From positions 11,479,595 through 11,543,594 of the forward strand of contig JANAVB010016199.1 in assembly GCA_029216955.1 (NCBI GenBank): DNA of 64,000 nt, in the 5' to 3' direction. The notes beneath the pieces were generated by a model. The model was not told the DNA's origin. It was given only the letters and a program-made list of their open reading frames with translations, and made no database searches. Source of the stretch: Iris pallida (Eukaryota; Streptophyta; Magnoliopsida; Asparagales; Iridaceae). Positions 12,413-25,330 of the stretch are shown in pieces (position 1 is the stretch's first letter; every line of letters begins with the position of its first letter). The position numbers were made by a program, and so were the translations under genes.

Positions 12413-14638
12413 GGAGAGGTACTCCTCCATAATTCTCTACCATCCACAAACGTGCATTGTGTCCGTGCCGTGCCTCTTCCCATCCACTACATGTTCCCCA
12501 TTACAAATACAAAAATTCTATCTCGCCCGACAATCCCGGACGTCCACCCAGCCGTGTCGGACACTCCCGATGCGGTGACTCAATCCTAAACCTAACCCTC
12601 GCCACCATCACCACCCCGACTCCGCTCGCCCTGGCCAACCCAAACTCCAACCCGTCTTCTCCGACCCAACCTCATCACCGCCACCGCACAGCCTGCAACC
12701 ACAGCCGCCACCGCGGTTGCTGACACCCGACTCTTCCTCCACCGCCAAGACAGAACCACCGTAGTATCCATCCACCGCCACTCTGCCGGACGACAACACC
12801 ACCCATGTCGCCACATATCAGTCAACCAACACCACCGCCTATGGTCGAACTCCCGGTCTAACCCCCGACCGAACATCCAACAACTACCAATCCACCACCA
12901 AGAAATTCGACCAAGTACCACAGAGAGATAGTGTGTGAATGGGATCCCTCACCTGCTGTCGACCCCGACCCGACGAGTAGACCGCGACCTCCGCCGCTTC
13001 CGTGGCCATGCCCCAGACCCGGAGCGCCACGCTGGCCGCGACCCCGCTCCGATCCAGTAGCCCCTGCTTTGCCCGACACCACTCCGGCCGCTGCCTCCGC
13101 GCAGGCGCGCCCGTCCGCGCCGCCTCCACCAACTCTCCGGCGCCGCCCCCAAATCCGTGAAACCACCTCACCGCCATGCCAGAACTTCTCGAGCCACCGT
13201 CGCCGCCGATGTGCCCGCGCGTACGGGACTCCGCCCATCCGCCGACGAGAGCCAGACCCCGTGCTCCGCCTTTCGCCCCTCCTCACCGCGCCGCCTCCTT
13301 CCTCGCGTGGCAGCGCCGACCGTCGCGCCGCTCTCCCGCCGGCGAGAACCCCCTCGATAAACCCTCTTCCTCTCTCTCTCTCTCTCTCTCTCTCGACCTA
13401 TCACTTTCTCTCTCTTACTGATTTGGGACATAAGCCCTATAAAATTTTAAAGGGTTGTATAATATTATTATCATTAGAATTATTATTAGTATTATTATTA
13501 AAGTTATTATTGTTGAAGTTATTATTATTATTATTATTATTACTATTATCATTTTTGATTTATTATTGTGGTTATTAGGATATAATAGTTGTAATGATTA
13601 CTGTTAATTACAACTATAAAGATTATAAATACTGTTATTTTGAACTCTATTAATTTTGTACCAGTGGTATTAAATTCCTATACTATTATTTTTGACTAAA
13701 AATATATAATAGACTAAAAAAAATTATTTTTACAAGATAGGGGTTTTTTTTAGCCTTAAATAAATTTTTAGAATTATTTCGTATTACCTAAAAGTATTTC
13801 TGATTAATGAAAATATAGCTTCTACCTAAATCCTATTTTTACAAACTTGGAGTTTTTAGCCTAAAAATGATTTTTGATTTTTCAAAGTATGTATTGTACC
13901 TAAAAAACCATTTTAACTAATAAAAATATAGTTTCACCTAGAAATCATAATTTACAAATGAGAGTTTTGGCAAAAATGATTTTCTTGACTTTAAGTATTT
14001 TCTTATACTATTTGACCTATGAAAACTAGTTTTTAAGTATTATAATATTTTCTAAAATTAGTAAAAGTATTTATCTCTAGAAATTTACTTCGAATTATCC
14101 CTATTGCTCACGACTAATCGTGTGTCCTATTTTTTCGTGACTTCGAAACTCCCTACATACTGGCATTGGCAATTGGACCGAGCAGGACTTGTTGGATCAT
14201 TATACCACACCAGACGACACGTCTGGCAAGACACCTTGCCTTTACTGTTTACTTTTTTTTTTGCTCAATATATGCATGTTTTATTTCTTTTCAAGTTATT
14301 CTTTCAAAACTATATGTTGATGCAAATTACTCTATTTTATGCAATTGGCTTAGAGTTAAGGGACCACCGTATGTTTAGTGCATCTCATAAACTGTCACGA
14401 TGTGCCACGGGTTGTGTGTGAGTTGTGAGTAGCATATAGATACGAACTTGCGTGCTGACTGATCATTGGTGCGTACAGGCCGTGCGTTAGGATATAACTG
14501 CTAATAGATTATGTAGAAGACTTGGCAGTTATTGAGGATTAAACAGTGTCGTGGAGTCGACACATGTATAGTATCATGGGGAGGGGGGAGACAGTTATTA
14601 GCGTAGGGGCTACATGTTCAGTACACACATAGATTTGG

Positions 14639-14755
14639 GCTGATAGTATCTCGTATGAGCGCTACTTACTGCCCCGGGGCCGATAGTTCTCGTGTGAGAG
14701 CTACTTTCTGCCCATGGTCGATAGTGTCTCTTATGAGCGCTACCTACTACCACAC
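14639..14755 (+). repeat. Three imperfect 38-40-bp tandem repeats in LARD A LTR
   Basis: Units start GCTGATAG (14639), GCCGATAG (14679) and GTCGATAG (14717); each continues with TCTCGTATGAGCGCTAC or a variant and TACTGCCC. Confidence 0.75.
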
Positions 14756-15285
14756 TCTCTCCATCTATGCTGAACACCTAAGCTCCTACGTAGAACGTTG
14801 TCTTCTCAAAGTGTATATCACATAGAATGGTTAGGAACCTTTATGCATGTATATTTTCTATTAAGATCTTACTATTCAGTTTATGGCATGATATTATGTG
14901 TCTTGTTACGTCCCTCTGAGGACCTGGTGATCTCTCCAGGTGTGTGTTTTATGATTTTTGCAGGTGCTCTAGCTAAGGCTATGTCTTCCTTCCTCCGTGA
15001 TGATTGCTCTTGGACTCGTCACTTGCTCTCGCTTGCTCAATTCTTTCCTTGTATATTTTTTCATATTTAATTTAGTTGGTAGTAAATTTTTCTCCGCCCA
15101 ACTATTTTGTACATGACAAACTCAAAGTTGCTTTATATCATTATTTAACTTCGTGGATGAGATTTAATGTCTTGGCTTTCTACATTTACAGCTTATGTAT
15201 ACATACGAGCCGTATATTTACTCGTATGTATACAGCTAGCATGATACGTATCTAGTCCCAAGTATTTTGGGACTGGGGCGTTACA

Positions 15286-16543
15286 AACACTCGGTCTCTC
15301 AGCTTGTACATTGTCTCATCCTGGAACTGAGTCTCCTTGACTCTGTTGATTAGGCTGGACTGCACTTGTAGTTGCATCATGGGCGAGTCCACTCTCAGTA
15401 CAATAGCTTCTTTCCAAGCTTCAATATTACTATTTCTGGTAGCACAATTTCCAGCCCAAGCTTCTCCATATCTTCTAGCAGATGTCGGTCCTTCGTTAGA
15501 AACATAGCCATCGGGTACCTGCTAAGCGCATCAACAACGATATTAGCCTTACCCGGATGGTACTGCAGGTTGACATCAAAGTTCTTCATAAGCTCTAGCC
15601 ATCGCCTCTGGCGCATGTTGAGCTCCTTCTGTGTAAAGACATACTTTAGACTTTTATGGTCTGTGTATATGTCTACCTTCTCGCCGTATAGATAATGCTT
15701 CCAGAGCTTAAGGACGAAGATGACCGATGCTAGCTCCAGCTATGCGTCGGGTAGTTCTTCTCATGGTTCCGTAATTGTCGAAAAGTATAAGCAATTACCT
15801 TTCCATGCTGCTGTAGCACACATCCCAATCCTTTGTCGGAAGCGTCGTTGTAGATGGAGAATCCACCCGATCCTGAGGGTAGCGACAAAATTGGTGTTGT
15901 TGTCAACCTTCTCTTCAGTTCCTCAAATGATGCCTGGCACGCCTCGGTCCAGACGAATTCTTCATTCTTCCTGGTTAGCTTCGTCATGGGCTCAGCTATC
16001 CTTGCGAAGTCCTTCACGAACTTTCTATAATACACAGCTAAACCCAAGAAGTTTTTGATCTCTGTAACTGAACTGGGGGTTGACCATGACTCCACTGCTG
16101 CTATCTTCTTGGGATCCACTAATATGCCTTCTTCTGTGACAACATGGCCAAGAAAATCCACTTTGTCTAAGAAGAACTCGCACTTAGATAGCTTACCGTA
16201 TAGCTTCTCCTTCCTCAATGTCTCCAAGACTATCGGCAAGTGCTTCTCGTGTTCTTCTTGGGTCTTCGAGTAGATCAGAATGTTGTCGATAAAGACAACA
16301 ACAAATTGGTCTAGGTATTCATGGAAGACCTTGTTCATGAGATTCATGAACACTACTAGGGCATTTATAAGTCCAAAGGACATGACCAAGAACTCATATT
16401 GTCCATATTTGGTATCGAATGTCGTCTTTAGAATATCCTCCTTCCGTACATTGACTTGGTGATATCCAGACCCGAGATCAATCTTTGAGAAAACCTTCGC
16501 TCCGCTCAGCTGATCGAAGAGGTCATCGATCTTGGGCAGAGGA
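15286..16543 (-). pseudogene. pol: Element G pol, left part: reverse transcriptase, RNase H, start of integrase
   Basis: Minus-strand Ty3/gypsy pol. From 16543 downwards: the second half of reverse transcriptase ([12 protein letters not shown] onward), RNase H with [17 protein letters not shown] (15730-16389), HPGKANIVVDALSRYP (15395-15616), then the integrase lead-in. The frame is broken several times. The catalytic FIDDIL reads FIDNIL, so an active-site aspartate is lost, and the usual MPFGLTNAP reads MSFGLINAL. The upstream half lies at 61228 onwards: removing B and one copy of GAGGA restores a continuous KYPLPKI. Element A cuts it at 15286. Confidence 0.9.
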
Positions 16544-19500
16544 TGTAAACCCTCTAAAATTCTACTACGTTTATTTATTTATTTTTTTAAATAATTAATT
16601 AATGGTATTTAATTTGTACTTCGTTTTTGCTCGTCGAGTGCGAATATGTGTGAGGTACATATTTATTTTTTTGAAAAATACTTTTACAGATTTTTATATA
16701 GAGAAATAAGATTTTGAAATAATATATGATAAATATTTTGTAATGCTTAAAATGGTAAATGTATCACTTTATTTATTTTAGTTATTATATGAAGATGGCT
16801 GTCTTATTTTTTTTGCTACATATAAGTAATAATCTAGAAAACTATTATTTCTCGTAAATATATTATCGTGTGCATGACCATGTCATTTTCGAAAACTAAT
16901 CATAACGAGTTTATTATTTATAAAAATATATTTCCAAATATTTAAGTAATTATCATGATTTTTGAAATTTAATATTATTATATTTTGGTACTTATGAAAA
17001 AGATATTTTAAAATTTAGTTTGAGTTAATAATTGATTAAATATGATAATTTAGGTTGGAAAAGATAATATTGGATTTATCAGTTTTATCTTAAAATAGCT
17101 ATTGGATTTATCAAATAAATTTCAAATTATTTTTAAATAAAGGATAGAATTATCCATCAGAGTTTAAACAAACTCAAACCCTTATCCATCCAGGAGCACA
17201 CCTCCTATATAAGGAGAGGCTCCTTTCTCCTTTTCCATACATCTCAATCATAATTCCCAATGTGCATCGTGTCGGTGGCTGCCAGTCTTATTCTATTGTT
17301 ACAAATACATCATATCCTGTGTGTCGGACACCCCCGACACAATCGAATCCTATCCCTAGTATAACCCGCATTAGCACCTTCCCGAATCCCGCCATCGTCG
17401 CACCGCCAAACTCCACAGCAGCCCGACCTCACCTCCGCATCTTTCTGGCACCTCCAGTAACACCATCACCACCAGCCGTATACCCCTCAGCCTTTCCTAC
17501 GTCCGCCCGTCTATTGCCACCACTTCCGCCATCGCCACGACCATCCCTGGCCGCAACCACCACCACTTCTTTTCGCTCGCCTCTGCTCCCAGGAACACCA
17601 ATCCGGCCAACCACCGGAACACCCATCACCACCCCAAAAAAAGAGCAAAAATCAAAAGCCAAAACCCTAGTCCTAACCCTCACCTTGTCTTCGGCCGCCG
17701 GCGCAAGCCACCCGTGTCTGCGCCGTGCACCAATCCCTTGGCCGACGTACCGATGATCTCCGGCCGACGTTCGCGTGCGCAGATCCCGGACGGTCGCTTC
17801 CTCCTGATCGCAACACTGGGTCCGCCGAACCCAGCCTCGCCACGGCCGCCCCTCTGGCCGCCATCAGCAGCCACCACCTGCGCCTCACCGCAAAAATCCG
17901 CCGCCACCATATTCACCCACGTCGCCGCGCTCACCAGACCCCTCCGCGCATCCCTCTTCCATCCGCGGCCGTCCGAACTCGAACGGCGAGCTCCGTGCGT
18001 CCAGCCGCAGAAATCGCAGCGCCACCCGCTGACCTCCGTCCAGATCCGGCGCCTCCGCGACGAGCGGACTACTCCGCGCCGCTCACGGCGAGCCCCGGTC
18101 GTCGCTCGAAGCCGCGGCGCCACCGCACGAGACCGCCGACGCGTCTCCACCCAGCCCCGGCCAGTCGCCTTCCCGTGCTCGGACGGAGCGCCATCGCGCT
18201 TCCCACTGTAAGTCCATCCCGCTCTTCCTCTCTCTCTCTCTCGCACTGTAGACATTTGGGGGGGGGAGCTGTATAGATAATTATTAGGAGATTTTTATTA
18301 TATATATTATTATTACATTGTTAGTATTACTTTATTTCTAGACCAAAAAAAATTGTACAAGTATTATTATTATTATTATTATGGTTGTTGTTGTTTTCAG
18401 TTTGTTTTTAGTGTTAGATAATGTAGGGATAAGTACAAATTATTTTATATTGTACTATAATTATAGCTTTATTATTATGAGTTCATATTATTAATAATTT
18501 TTTTGTATTTTAACATGGCTATTAGCATATGAAATCCTTTTAAAAAAATATTGTAAGAATATATCTAGACAACTATATATAAATATTATATAAGACATAG
18601 TCTATATTTCTAGATATGGTCTTAAAACCCTAGAAAAAATTTATGGAAATATTTTGATCCCTGGGTATATAGTTCCCAAAGTAATAAAATGATTTTTAAA
18701 TATTTTCAAATACTGATTTGATTTCTTTTAAAAGATATAGTTTTTCCATCTATAGAACACATGTGACAAACTTAGAGTTAGCACAAAACAACCTTGTTTG
18801 AGTTTTCCTTAAAAGTATTTTTCCTAAACCATATTTGTACTAACAAAATTTAGATTTTTTAAAATATATTAGTTTCTAAATAGTTTTCTAAGTAAAGATA
18901 TATTTTGATAATAAGAAATGACATTTCAATTCTCCCTTAGATTAGAAAGTCTCGATCGTAACTAATCATCCTTCCCTATTTTCTCATGAATTCGGACTCT
19001 TCCCCATCGAATATGGCGATTAGGCAACTGGAACTTTACGGAACATCACACCATACCAGGCGTAACATCAGGCAAGATACCTTGACATTATACTGTTTAT
19101 ATTCAGTCTGCATTTTATTACATATCACTGTTCATTATTTCCAGTTATTACAGTTTTTGATTTACTACATGCTCAGTGATTATTAGTTTACCTTGTTACT
19201 CTCCTTTGATTGCACATGAACCTAGAATTAAGGGACTACCGTCTGTAGTGTATTACATATACCTTGACACAGTTGTATCACAAAGATGTGTGAGATAAGT
19301 AGCATGTAGTGGTTCTTGCGTGTTGGCTGATCCCCCATGCGCATGCGTTATGGCTAACTACTAATAGAGGCGTGTTAGGAGACTTAGCAGTTAGTAGAGG
19401 TACATGGTCGTGGATGCGACTTGACAGGTACATTGGTTGGGGAGAACAATACCTGACGTATGGGCTTCTTTGCACTACCCTGCTTACATGTGCGCTCCGT

Positions 19501-20193
19501 CGGAGATGCAGGCTCCAGATGTCCTCTGACGTTTTTAAGAGCGTTATGGACGTAGCCCCTTGCACATGATGCCCTCTGACGATCTTCGGACGTTACGGAC
19601 GTGGGCCCCTGGTGCCCTATATGGGGACCATGCCGATCCTATTTACAGCCAGGGCTCATGCGTCGAAGGATTGTTTCTCAAACTGCATGATCACTTTAAT
19701 ATGGTTAGGTTACCTTATTTACGACTTGTCACTTTATTTGATTGTGGCATATTTTATATTCAGTATTTATATGGCATATTTATTGTATCTTGTTACGTCC
19801 CTCTGAGGACCTGATTATCTCGTCAGGTGTGTGCTCTTGTCTTTCGCAGGTGTTCTAGCCGTGGCCCTAATCATCTCTATGTCTTCGAGGATGATTGCAC
19901 TTTGATCGTCTTCGCTTCGCTCGCCAAATTCATTTCTTTTCGTATGTATTTTTTTCTTTAGTACTTGGTAGTGGATTTGTCTCCGCCCAACATATTGTAC
20001 CAAGACAATTCATTATCATTATCTGATATCTTTTATTCATTTATTTTGTGTGGATGAGATTAGTTATGGTTCTACTGTATTTTACAGCTTATGTATTCAT
20101 ACGAGGTTTCTATATATTTGAGTGTACTTCGTATGTATACAGCTGACATGTCTACGTTCTTAGTCCTACGTATTTTGGGACTGAGGCGTTACA
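16544..20193 (+). repeat. 5' LTR of LARD B (3,650 bp)
   Basis: TGTAAACCCTC...GAGGCGTTACA. Same plan as the LTR of A: TATA box, C-rich CpG-rich leader (about 17260-18205), CT run, ATT microsatellite (about 18361-18382), AT-rich stretch and conserved end. A strong donor-like ACTGTAAGT (18208) after the GC-rich part and an acceptor-like CTTTCGCAG ending at 19849 suggest an intron inside the LTR. Near 19510-19610 a TGNCCTCTGACG...CGTTANGGACGT segment is duplicated. Confidence 0.9.
17206..17212 (+). promoter_or_regulatory. TATA box of LARD B 5' LTR
   Basis: TATATAA in CTCCTATATAAGGAG, conserved with A and with the 3' LTR copy at 23772-23778. Confidence 0.7.
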
Positions 20194-20201
20194 TATTTTT
20201 G

Positions 20202-20219
20202 TGGTGGCCCATGCAGGTC
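20202..20219 (+). promoter_or_regulatory. Primer-binding-like block of element B
   Basis: TGGTGGCCCATGCAGGTC, 8 bases after the LTR end. Identical to the blocks in A, T and G. Confidence 0.65.
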
Positions 20220-23108
20220 TAGTTTGCCGTTTCGGTTACATGACTGTACCGAACGAGCCTGCAATATAGGATTAGAGTCTAGAATCTCATCCACCGACTT
20301 GACATCCTTTCTTGACTTCAAGTTTCGAACTCTCGAATTCTATCCTGCTTGAACTCTTTCTACCGTAAATTCTTATTTTTGTGCTTAGCGACAGTTAGAA
20401 AGATGACTACACTAGTATATGCTCATAGGTCAAACACATGGCTAGAAAAGGTTACATTGACAATTAATATGCATTGAGATTTTATTTGAGTTATAAAAGC
20501 ATTATTTTTCTAGAAATATGATCTTAAGGATTAGTTAATTCCAAGTTGGATAGTAGCATATTTTCGCTTTCAAAAGATAGTTGAAATTTTATTACAAGGT
20601 GGTATACACAAGAGGATAGCTAGATCGAGAAAACAAATTGATTTGATTTTGCGTTTTAATTTTTGAAGGTTTTTGAACGTTATGATTTATTGAGTTATAG
20701 CTATACATCTTTTGGGGAGAAGGATCATAAAAATTTTAAAATGTGGAAGTAGGATTTACGATTGACCAAAATTTGAGGATGATTGATAAAATAATTTTGA
20801 ATTAAATTACGTCATATGATCTATGAATTATAAAGTTATTTAGATTTCGATTTTAAAAGCCTTGATTATGGATATTTAAATTTTGGTGAAAAAAAATTTG
20901 AAGAGTAGTTGTGACTTATTGGAAGCTAGATATACACATTTGAAGGATATAGAATTAAATTCGGGAGTTATTTAAATGTTCTATTTTGTAGTATGAATTT
21001 CGGCTGATAAACTTATTTAAATGTTGAGTTTAAGGTTTTGGAAAAAAAATTATTATTCGATTTGCGATATACAAGAATTATTTTGGAGATTGATTAGAAA
21101 TTTAAATTTGGATTAAACTTGACAGCCTAAGATGATTAGGAAATCTGGTGGAATATCTTGGAAATTTTATTGAGAAAATTTCGAGGAACTTTAAATTTTA
21201 GATTAGATCATATATTGGTAGAGGACCAAGGAGCAAGTAAGGTCACCCTAGTGAGATAGAAGTATTCCACATTAGATTGCCATACCACCTATGATTATGA
21301 TATTGCATATACTCAAGTATAGTCAGTCATCGACCGAATCGATGAACATATCTTTGACTTACTCGACCTTCCCTCAAATCTAGATATTTATTCGTGACCA
21401 TCTAATTATTTGAAACTTCGAAATGATTGGAATCATTCCCTTGACCATACCCTTATCTATGAGACTATCTTCCCTCTAGAAACTGTGTCTCTAACTTATC
21501 TTAACTTGATCTACGAGATTTCATAAATTATCTTTATTTCGTGCTTTAAACCTTTTACTTTTGTGCATTAATTAGTACCTTATGAAAACCTACTTTCTAT
21601 TTTGATCATTCGGCGTTCCCTATCGTGACTTTGATATTTGGAGCACAACACTGGACTTTTCCTTCCCACAAATTTCACATGCAAGACCTAGGTGAGCTCA
21701 CCTTTGTGTAGTTATATCATGACCCACTAAAACACGTCCCCTTGTACACTATTTTTATGATACGACTTTCGGGTTATAAAGACTAAATTATAACCCTTAC
21801 CATGGTACCGATATGGACTCAACCTCGACTCGATTTTTTCTTTCGACCTAATATATGATTGCGATCTATTAAATCCCTTAAATGCTTAGCCTCGTGTTTT
21901 ATCTTGACTGCTTAACCCTTGTCATTTATTTTCATGTCTTATCTCGATTCACTTAGACACATAACATCTTTCGCTCTTCAATATTGCAACCCTTACCCTT
22001 CTCCCTTCCAAATGAATTGCTTCACTTACATTACATTATGATTCCTCCGTAGTTTATGCAACCTTGTTCCGTTTATGATACACTTATGTAAAGATAACCT
22101 TTGACCATGACATTCCTCGGTTAGTAGAGGGTAGATTAGAAAACTCATCGAGGAGAATAGTGGTATAATTAATTAATGTGATTGAATATGCATAAGTGGA
22201 ATTTTGTGGCAAAAATTGAGAAAGGTGCTATCATTTCTCAAAGGAGACAAATCGGTTCTTCAAAGTAAACCCATTATTGAAAAATTTATATGAAGTGATA
22301 AGTAGGATATTGATGTAGTAGATCTCGAAGCTACCCAATATTTAAAGGTGGAAATTCTTGATATCCTAAAGCAAATTTTTATGATGATTACGAATATGAA
22401 GTTTCATGACTAAGATAGAGTTTGATTGCTCCGACTAATTAAATTATTAAATTTAAATTTTAAAGAGATTATAAGGTCGAAATTTAGTTTGAACCAAAAC
22501 TATATATAGATATGATGGAAGAAGAAGAATCTAGAATCCTTGAATTCAAAACTTTGGTTCTTACTGAAATTTATATTGTAAGATATAGGAATTGAGAATA
22601 TTTTTAAGGAAATAAATTTTGGGAGTTAATCTTAGGGAGAAACATCAAAGGAAATAAAGAAGAAAAAGAAAGTGCCTTAAGAAAAGAATTTTTTTTTTAA
22701 AAGTTTTATGGAATATGAATATTGAGAAGAAATCGAAGCTTTTGAAGATTTACTACTCGATGATCATGATGATATTTAACGCGACCCGAATATGGAATTA
22801 GTAGTCTTAGGATGAGATAGAGGAAGTTATTAAAATCCTTGAAATTTTGGTGATTCTAGGATTGATGGCAGTATGACCCAATCAGACACAGAAGGATGTC
22901 ATGCACATGATCATTACAAAACTGCACCATTGATTTATTCTTTTAAGTTATCAAATTGTCAATTTTCGTTGAATGTCGTTTCTTCTCCTCATCTAATGAA
23001 TTAAATCGTGACTTCTCATCCTTAAATTCTTCCTATCTCCTGAAGCCTACCTACCCTAATTTTTTTTTTCTAAATTTCGAGGACGAAATTCTTTTAAGTT
23101 AGGTAGGA
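20220..23108 (+). other. Non-coding internal domain of LARD B
   Basis: AT-rich and without ORFs. Blocks are shared with the internal domain of A. It ends in TTTCGAGGACGAAATTC and the purine tract AAGTTAGGTAGGA next to the 3' LTR. Confidence 0.75.
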
Positions 23109-24950
23109 TGTAAACCCCCTAAAATTCTACTACATTTTTTTATTATTTTTTTAAATAAGTAATTAATTGTATTTAATTTGTACTTCGTATTTGCTCGTCG
23201 AGTGCGAATATGTGCGAGGTACATATTTGTTTTTTTGAAAAATACTTTTACAGATTCTTATATAAAGAAATAAGATTTTGAAATAATATATGATAAATAT
23301 TTTATAATGCTTAAAATGGTAAATGTATCACTTCATTTATTTTAGTTATTATATGAAGATGGCTGTCTTATTTTTTTTTGCTACATATAAGTAATAATTT
23401 AGAAAACTATTATTTCCCGTAAATATATTATTGTGTGCATGACCATGTGATTTTCGAAAACTAATCATAACGAGTTTATTATTTATCAAAATATATTTCC
23501 AAATATTTAAGTAATTATCATGATTTTCGAAATTTAATATTATTATATTTTGGTACTTATGAAAAAGATATTTTAAAATTTAGTTTGAGTTAATAATTGA
23601 TTAAATATGATAATTTAGGTTGGAAAAGATAATATTGGATTTATCAGTTTTATCTTAAAATAGCTATTAGATTTATCAAATAAATTTTCAAATTATTTTT
23701 AAATAAAAGATGGAATTATCCATCGGAGTTTAAACAAACTCAAACCCTTATCCATCCAGGAGCACACCTCCTATATAAGGAGAGGCTCCTTTCGCATTTT
23801 CCATACATCTCAATCATAATTTCCAATATGCATCGTGTCGGTGGCTGCCAGTCTTATTCCATTGTTACAAATACATCATATCATGTGTGTCGGACACCCC
23901 CGACACAATCGAGTCTTATCCCTAGTATAACCTGCATTAGCACCTTCCCGAATCCCGCCATCGTCGTACCGCCAAACTCCACAGCAGCCCGACCTCACCT
24001 TCGCGTCTTTCTGGCACCTCCAGTAACACCATCACCACCAGCCGTATACCCCTCAGCCTTCCCTACGTCTGCCCATCCATTTCCACCACTTCCGCCATCG
24101 CCACGGCCATCCCTGGCCGCAACCACCACCACCACTTCTTTTCGCTCGCCTCCGCTCCCAGGAACACCAATCCGGCCAACAACCCGGCCAACCACCGGAA
24201 CACCCATCACCACCCTGAAAAAAGAGCAAAAATCAAAAGCCAAAACCCTAGTCCTAACCCTCACCTTGTCTTCGGCCGCCGGCGCAAGCCACCCGTGTCT
24301 GCGTCGTGCACCAATCCCTTGGCCGACGTACCGATGATCTCCGGCCGGCGTTCGCGTGCGCAGACCCCGGACGGTCGCTTCCTCCTGATCGCAACACTGG
24401 GTCCGCCAAACCCAGCCTCGCCATGGCCGCCCCTCTGGCCGTCATCAGCAGCAACCACCTGCGCCTCACCGCAAAAATCCGCCGCCACCATATTCACCCA
24501 CGTCGCCGCACTCACCAGACCCCTCCGCGCATCCCTCTTCCATCCGTGGCCGTCCGAACTCGAGCGGCGAGCTCCGCGCGTCCAGCCGCAGAAACTGCGG
24601 CGCCACCCGCTAACCTCAGCCCAGATCCGGCGCCTCCGCGACGAGCGGACTGCTTCGCACCGCTCGCGGCGAGCCCCGGTCGTCGCTCGAAGCCGCGGCG
24701 CCACCACACAAGACCGCCGGCGCGTCTCCACCCAGCCCCGGCCAGTCGCCTCCCCGTGCTCGGACGGAGCGCCATCGCGCTTCCCACTGTAAGTCCATCT
24801 CGCTCTTCCTCTCTCTCTCTCTCGCACTATAAACATTTGGGGGAGGGAGCTGTATAGATAATTATTAGGAGATTTTTATTATATATATTATTATTACATT
24901 GTTAGTATTACTTTATTTCTAGACCAAAAGAAAAAATTGTATAAGTATTA
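23109..24950 (+). repeat. 3' LTR of LARD B, left half
   Basis: Very similar to 16544-18360 of the 5' LTR, including the TATA box (23772), C-rich leader and donor-like GTAAGT (24789). It stops at the MULE insertion in an ATT-rich site; TAAGTATTA at 24942-24950 is the left TSD copy. Confidence 0.9.
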
Positions 24951-25070
24951 CAGAAAATTTACTGTACCGAAATAAATTTATTAGAAATTAGACAAAACGA
25001 AACAAGTTTGGAGAAATTCGTTTAAACGAAACATGTAGCCATCCAAGATGGCGGAATAAGAAAAGTAAAG
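24951..25070 (+). repeat. Left terminal inverted repeat of MULE M
   Basis: Pairs with 59235-59349 in inverse orientation. Both contain CAGAAAATTTACTGTACCG, AAAACGAAACAAGTTTG and AGCCATCCAAGATGGCGGAA, with about a dozen differences. Confidence 0.92.
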
Positions 25071-25099
25071 AAAGTAAAATAAAAAAATAAAAAAAAAAT

Positions 25100-25330
25100 T
25101 GAAATCCTGCCAACTTGGTTGGCGGAATTGATGAATTCCGGAAAAAAGAAGAAGAAGAAATTGTGCCAACTTGGTTGGCGGAATTGGTGAATTTCGGAAA
25201 AAAAAAAAAGAAATTGTGCCAACTTGGTTGGCGGAATTGGTAAAATTCCGGAAAAAAAAGGGAAAATTTCGAATTGATGCCAACGTAGTTGGCGAAATTT
25301 TAGCATTGCTAAAATTCCGCCAACTCAGAT
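25100..25330 (+). repeat. Left subterminal repeats of MULE M
   Basis: Repeats of about 60 bp centred on GCCAACTTGGTTGGCGGAAT, three close copies plus degenerate ones. The core CCAACTTGGTTGG is itself an inverted repeat. Subterminal repeats in plant transposons are often transposase binding sites; that role is inferred here. Confidence 0.75.

Larger units (their letters stand above)
8250..15285 (+). mobile_element. LARD-like Ty3/gypsy derivative A (non-coding)
   Basis: Organisation seen: end of a 5' LTR (8250-8318), an 18-base primer-like block, about 3.4 kb of internal DNA without ORFs, a purine tract and a 3.57-kb LTR. Very long LTRs plus a roughly 3-kb non-coding centre is the definition of a large retrotransposon derivative (LARD). 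The internal 3' end carries a CGAGGACGAAAT stretch, which also ends the coding Tekay-like element T (CGAGGACGGAAT), so the family probably descends from that lineage. The main body of its 5' LTR lies left of copia C, outside the window. Its right end abuts G pol at 15286. Confidence 0.82.
11713..15285 (+). repeat. 3' LTR of LARD A (3,573 bp)
   Basis: Starts TGTAAACCCCC after the purine tract and ends GGGGCGTTACA. Parts in order: AT-rich U3, TATA box at 12406, a strongly C-rich leader (about 12430-13360), a CT microsatellite near 13368-13395, an ATT-rich microsatellite (about 13465-13550), an AT-rich stretch, 39-bp tandem repeats and a conserved 3' end. The LTRs of B share this plan. Confidence 0.87.

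Noticed and set aside
17262..18276. Pro/Ala/Arg-rich ORFs in several frames of the B LTRs (also 12931-13578 and 23828-24857)
   Set aside because: Open frames on both strands come from the very high C content of the LTR leader; no domain, and start codons are not conserved (GTG versus ATG).
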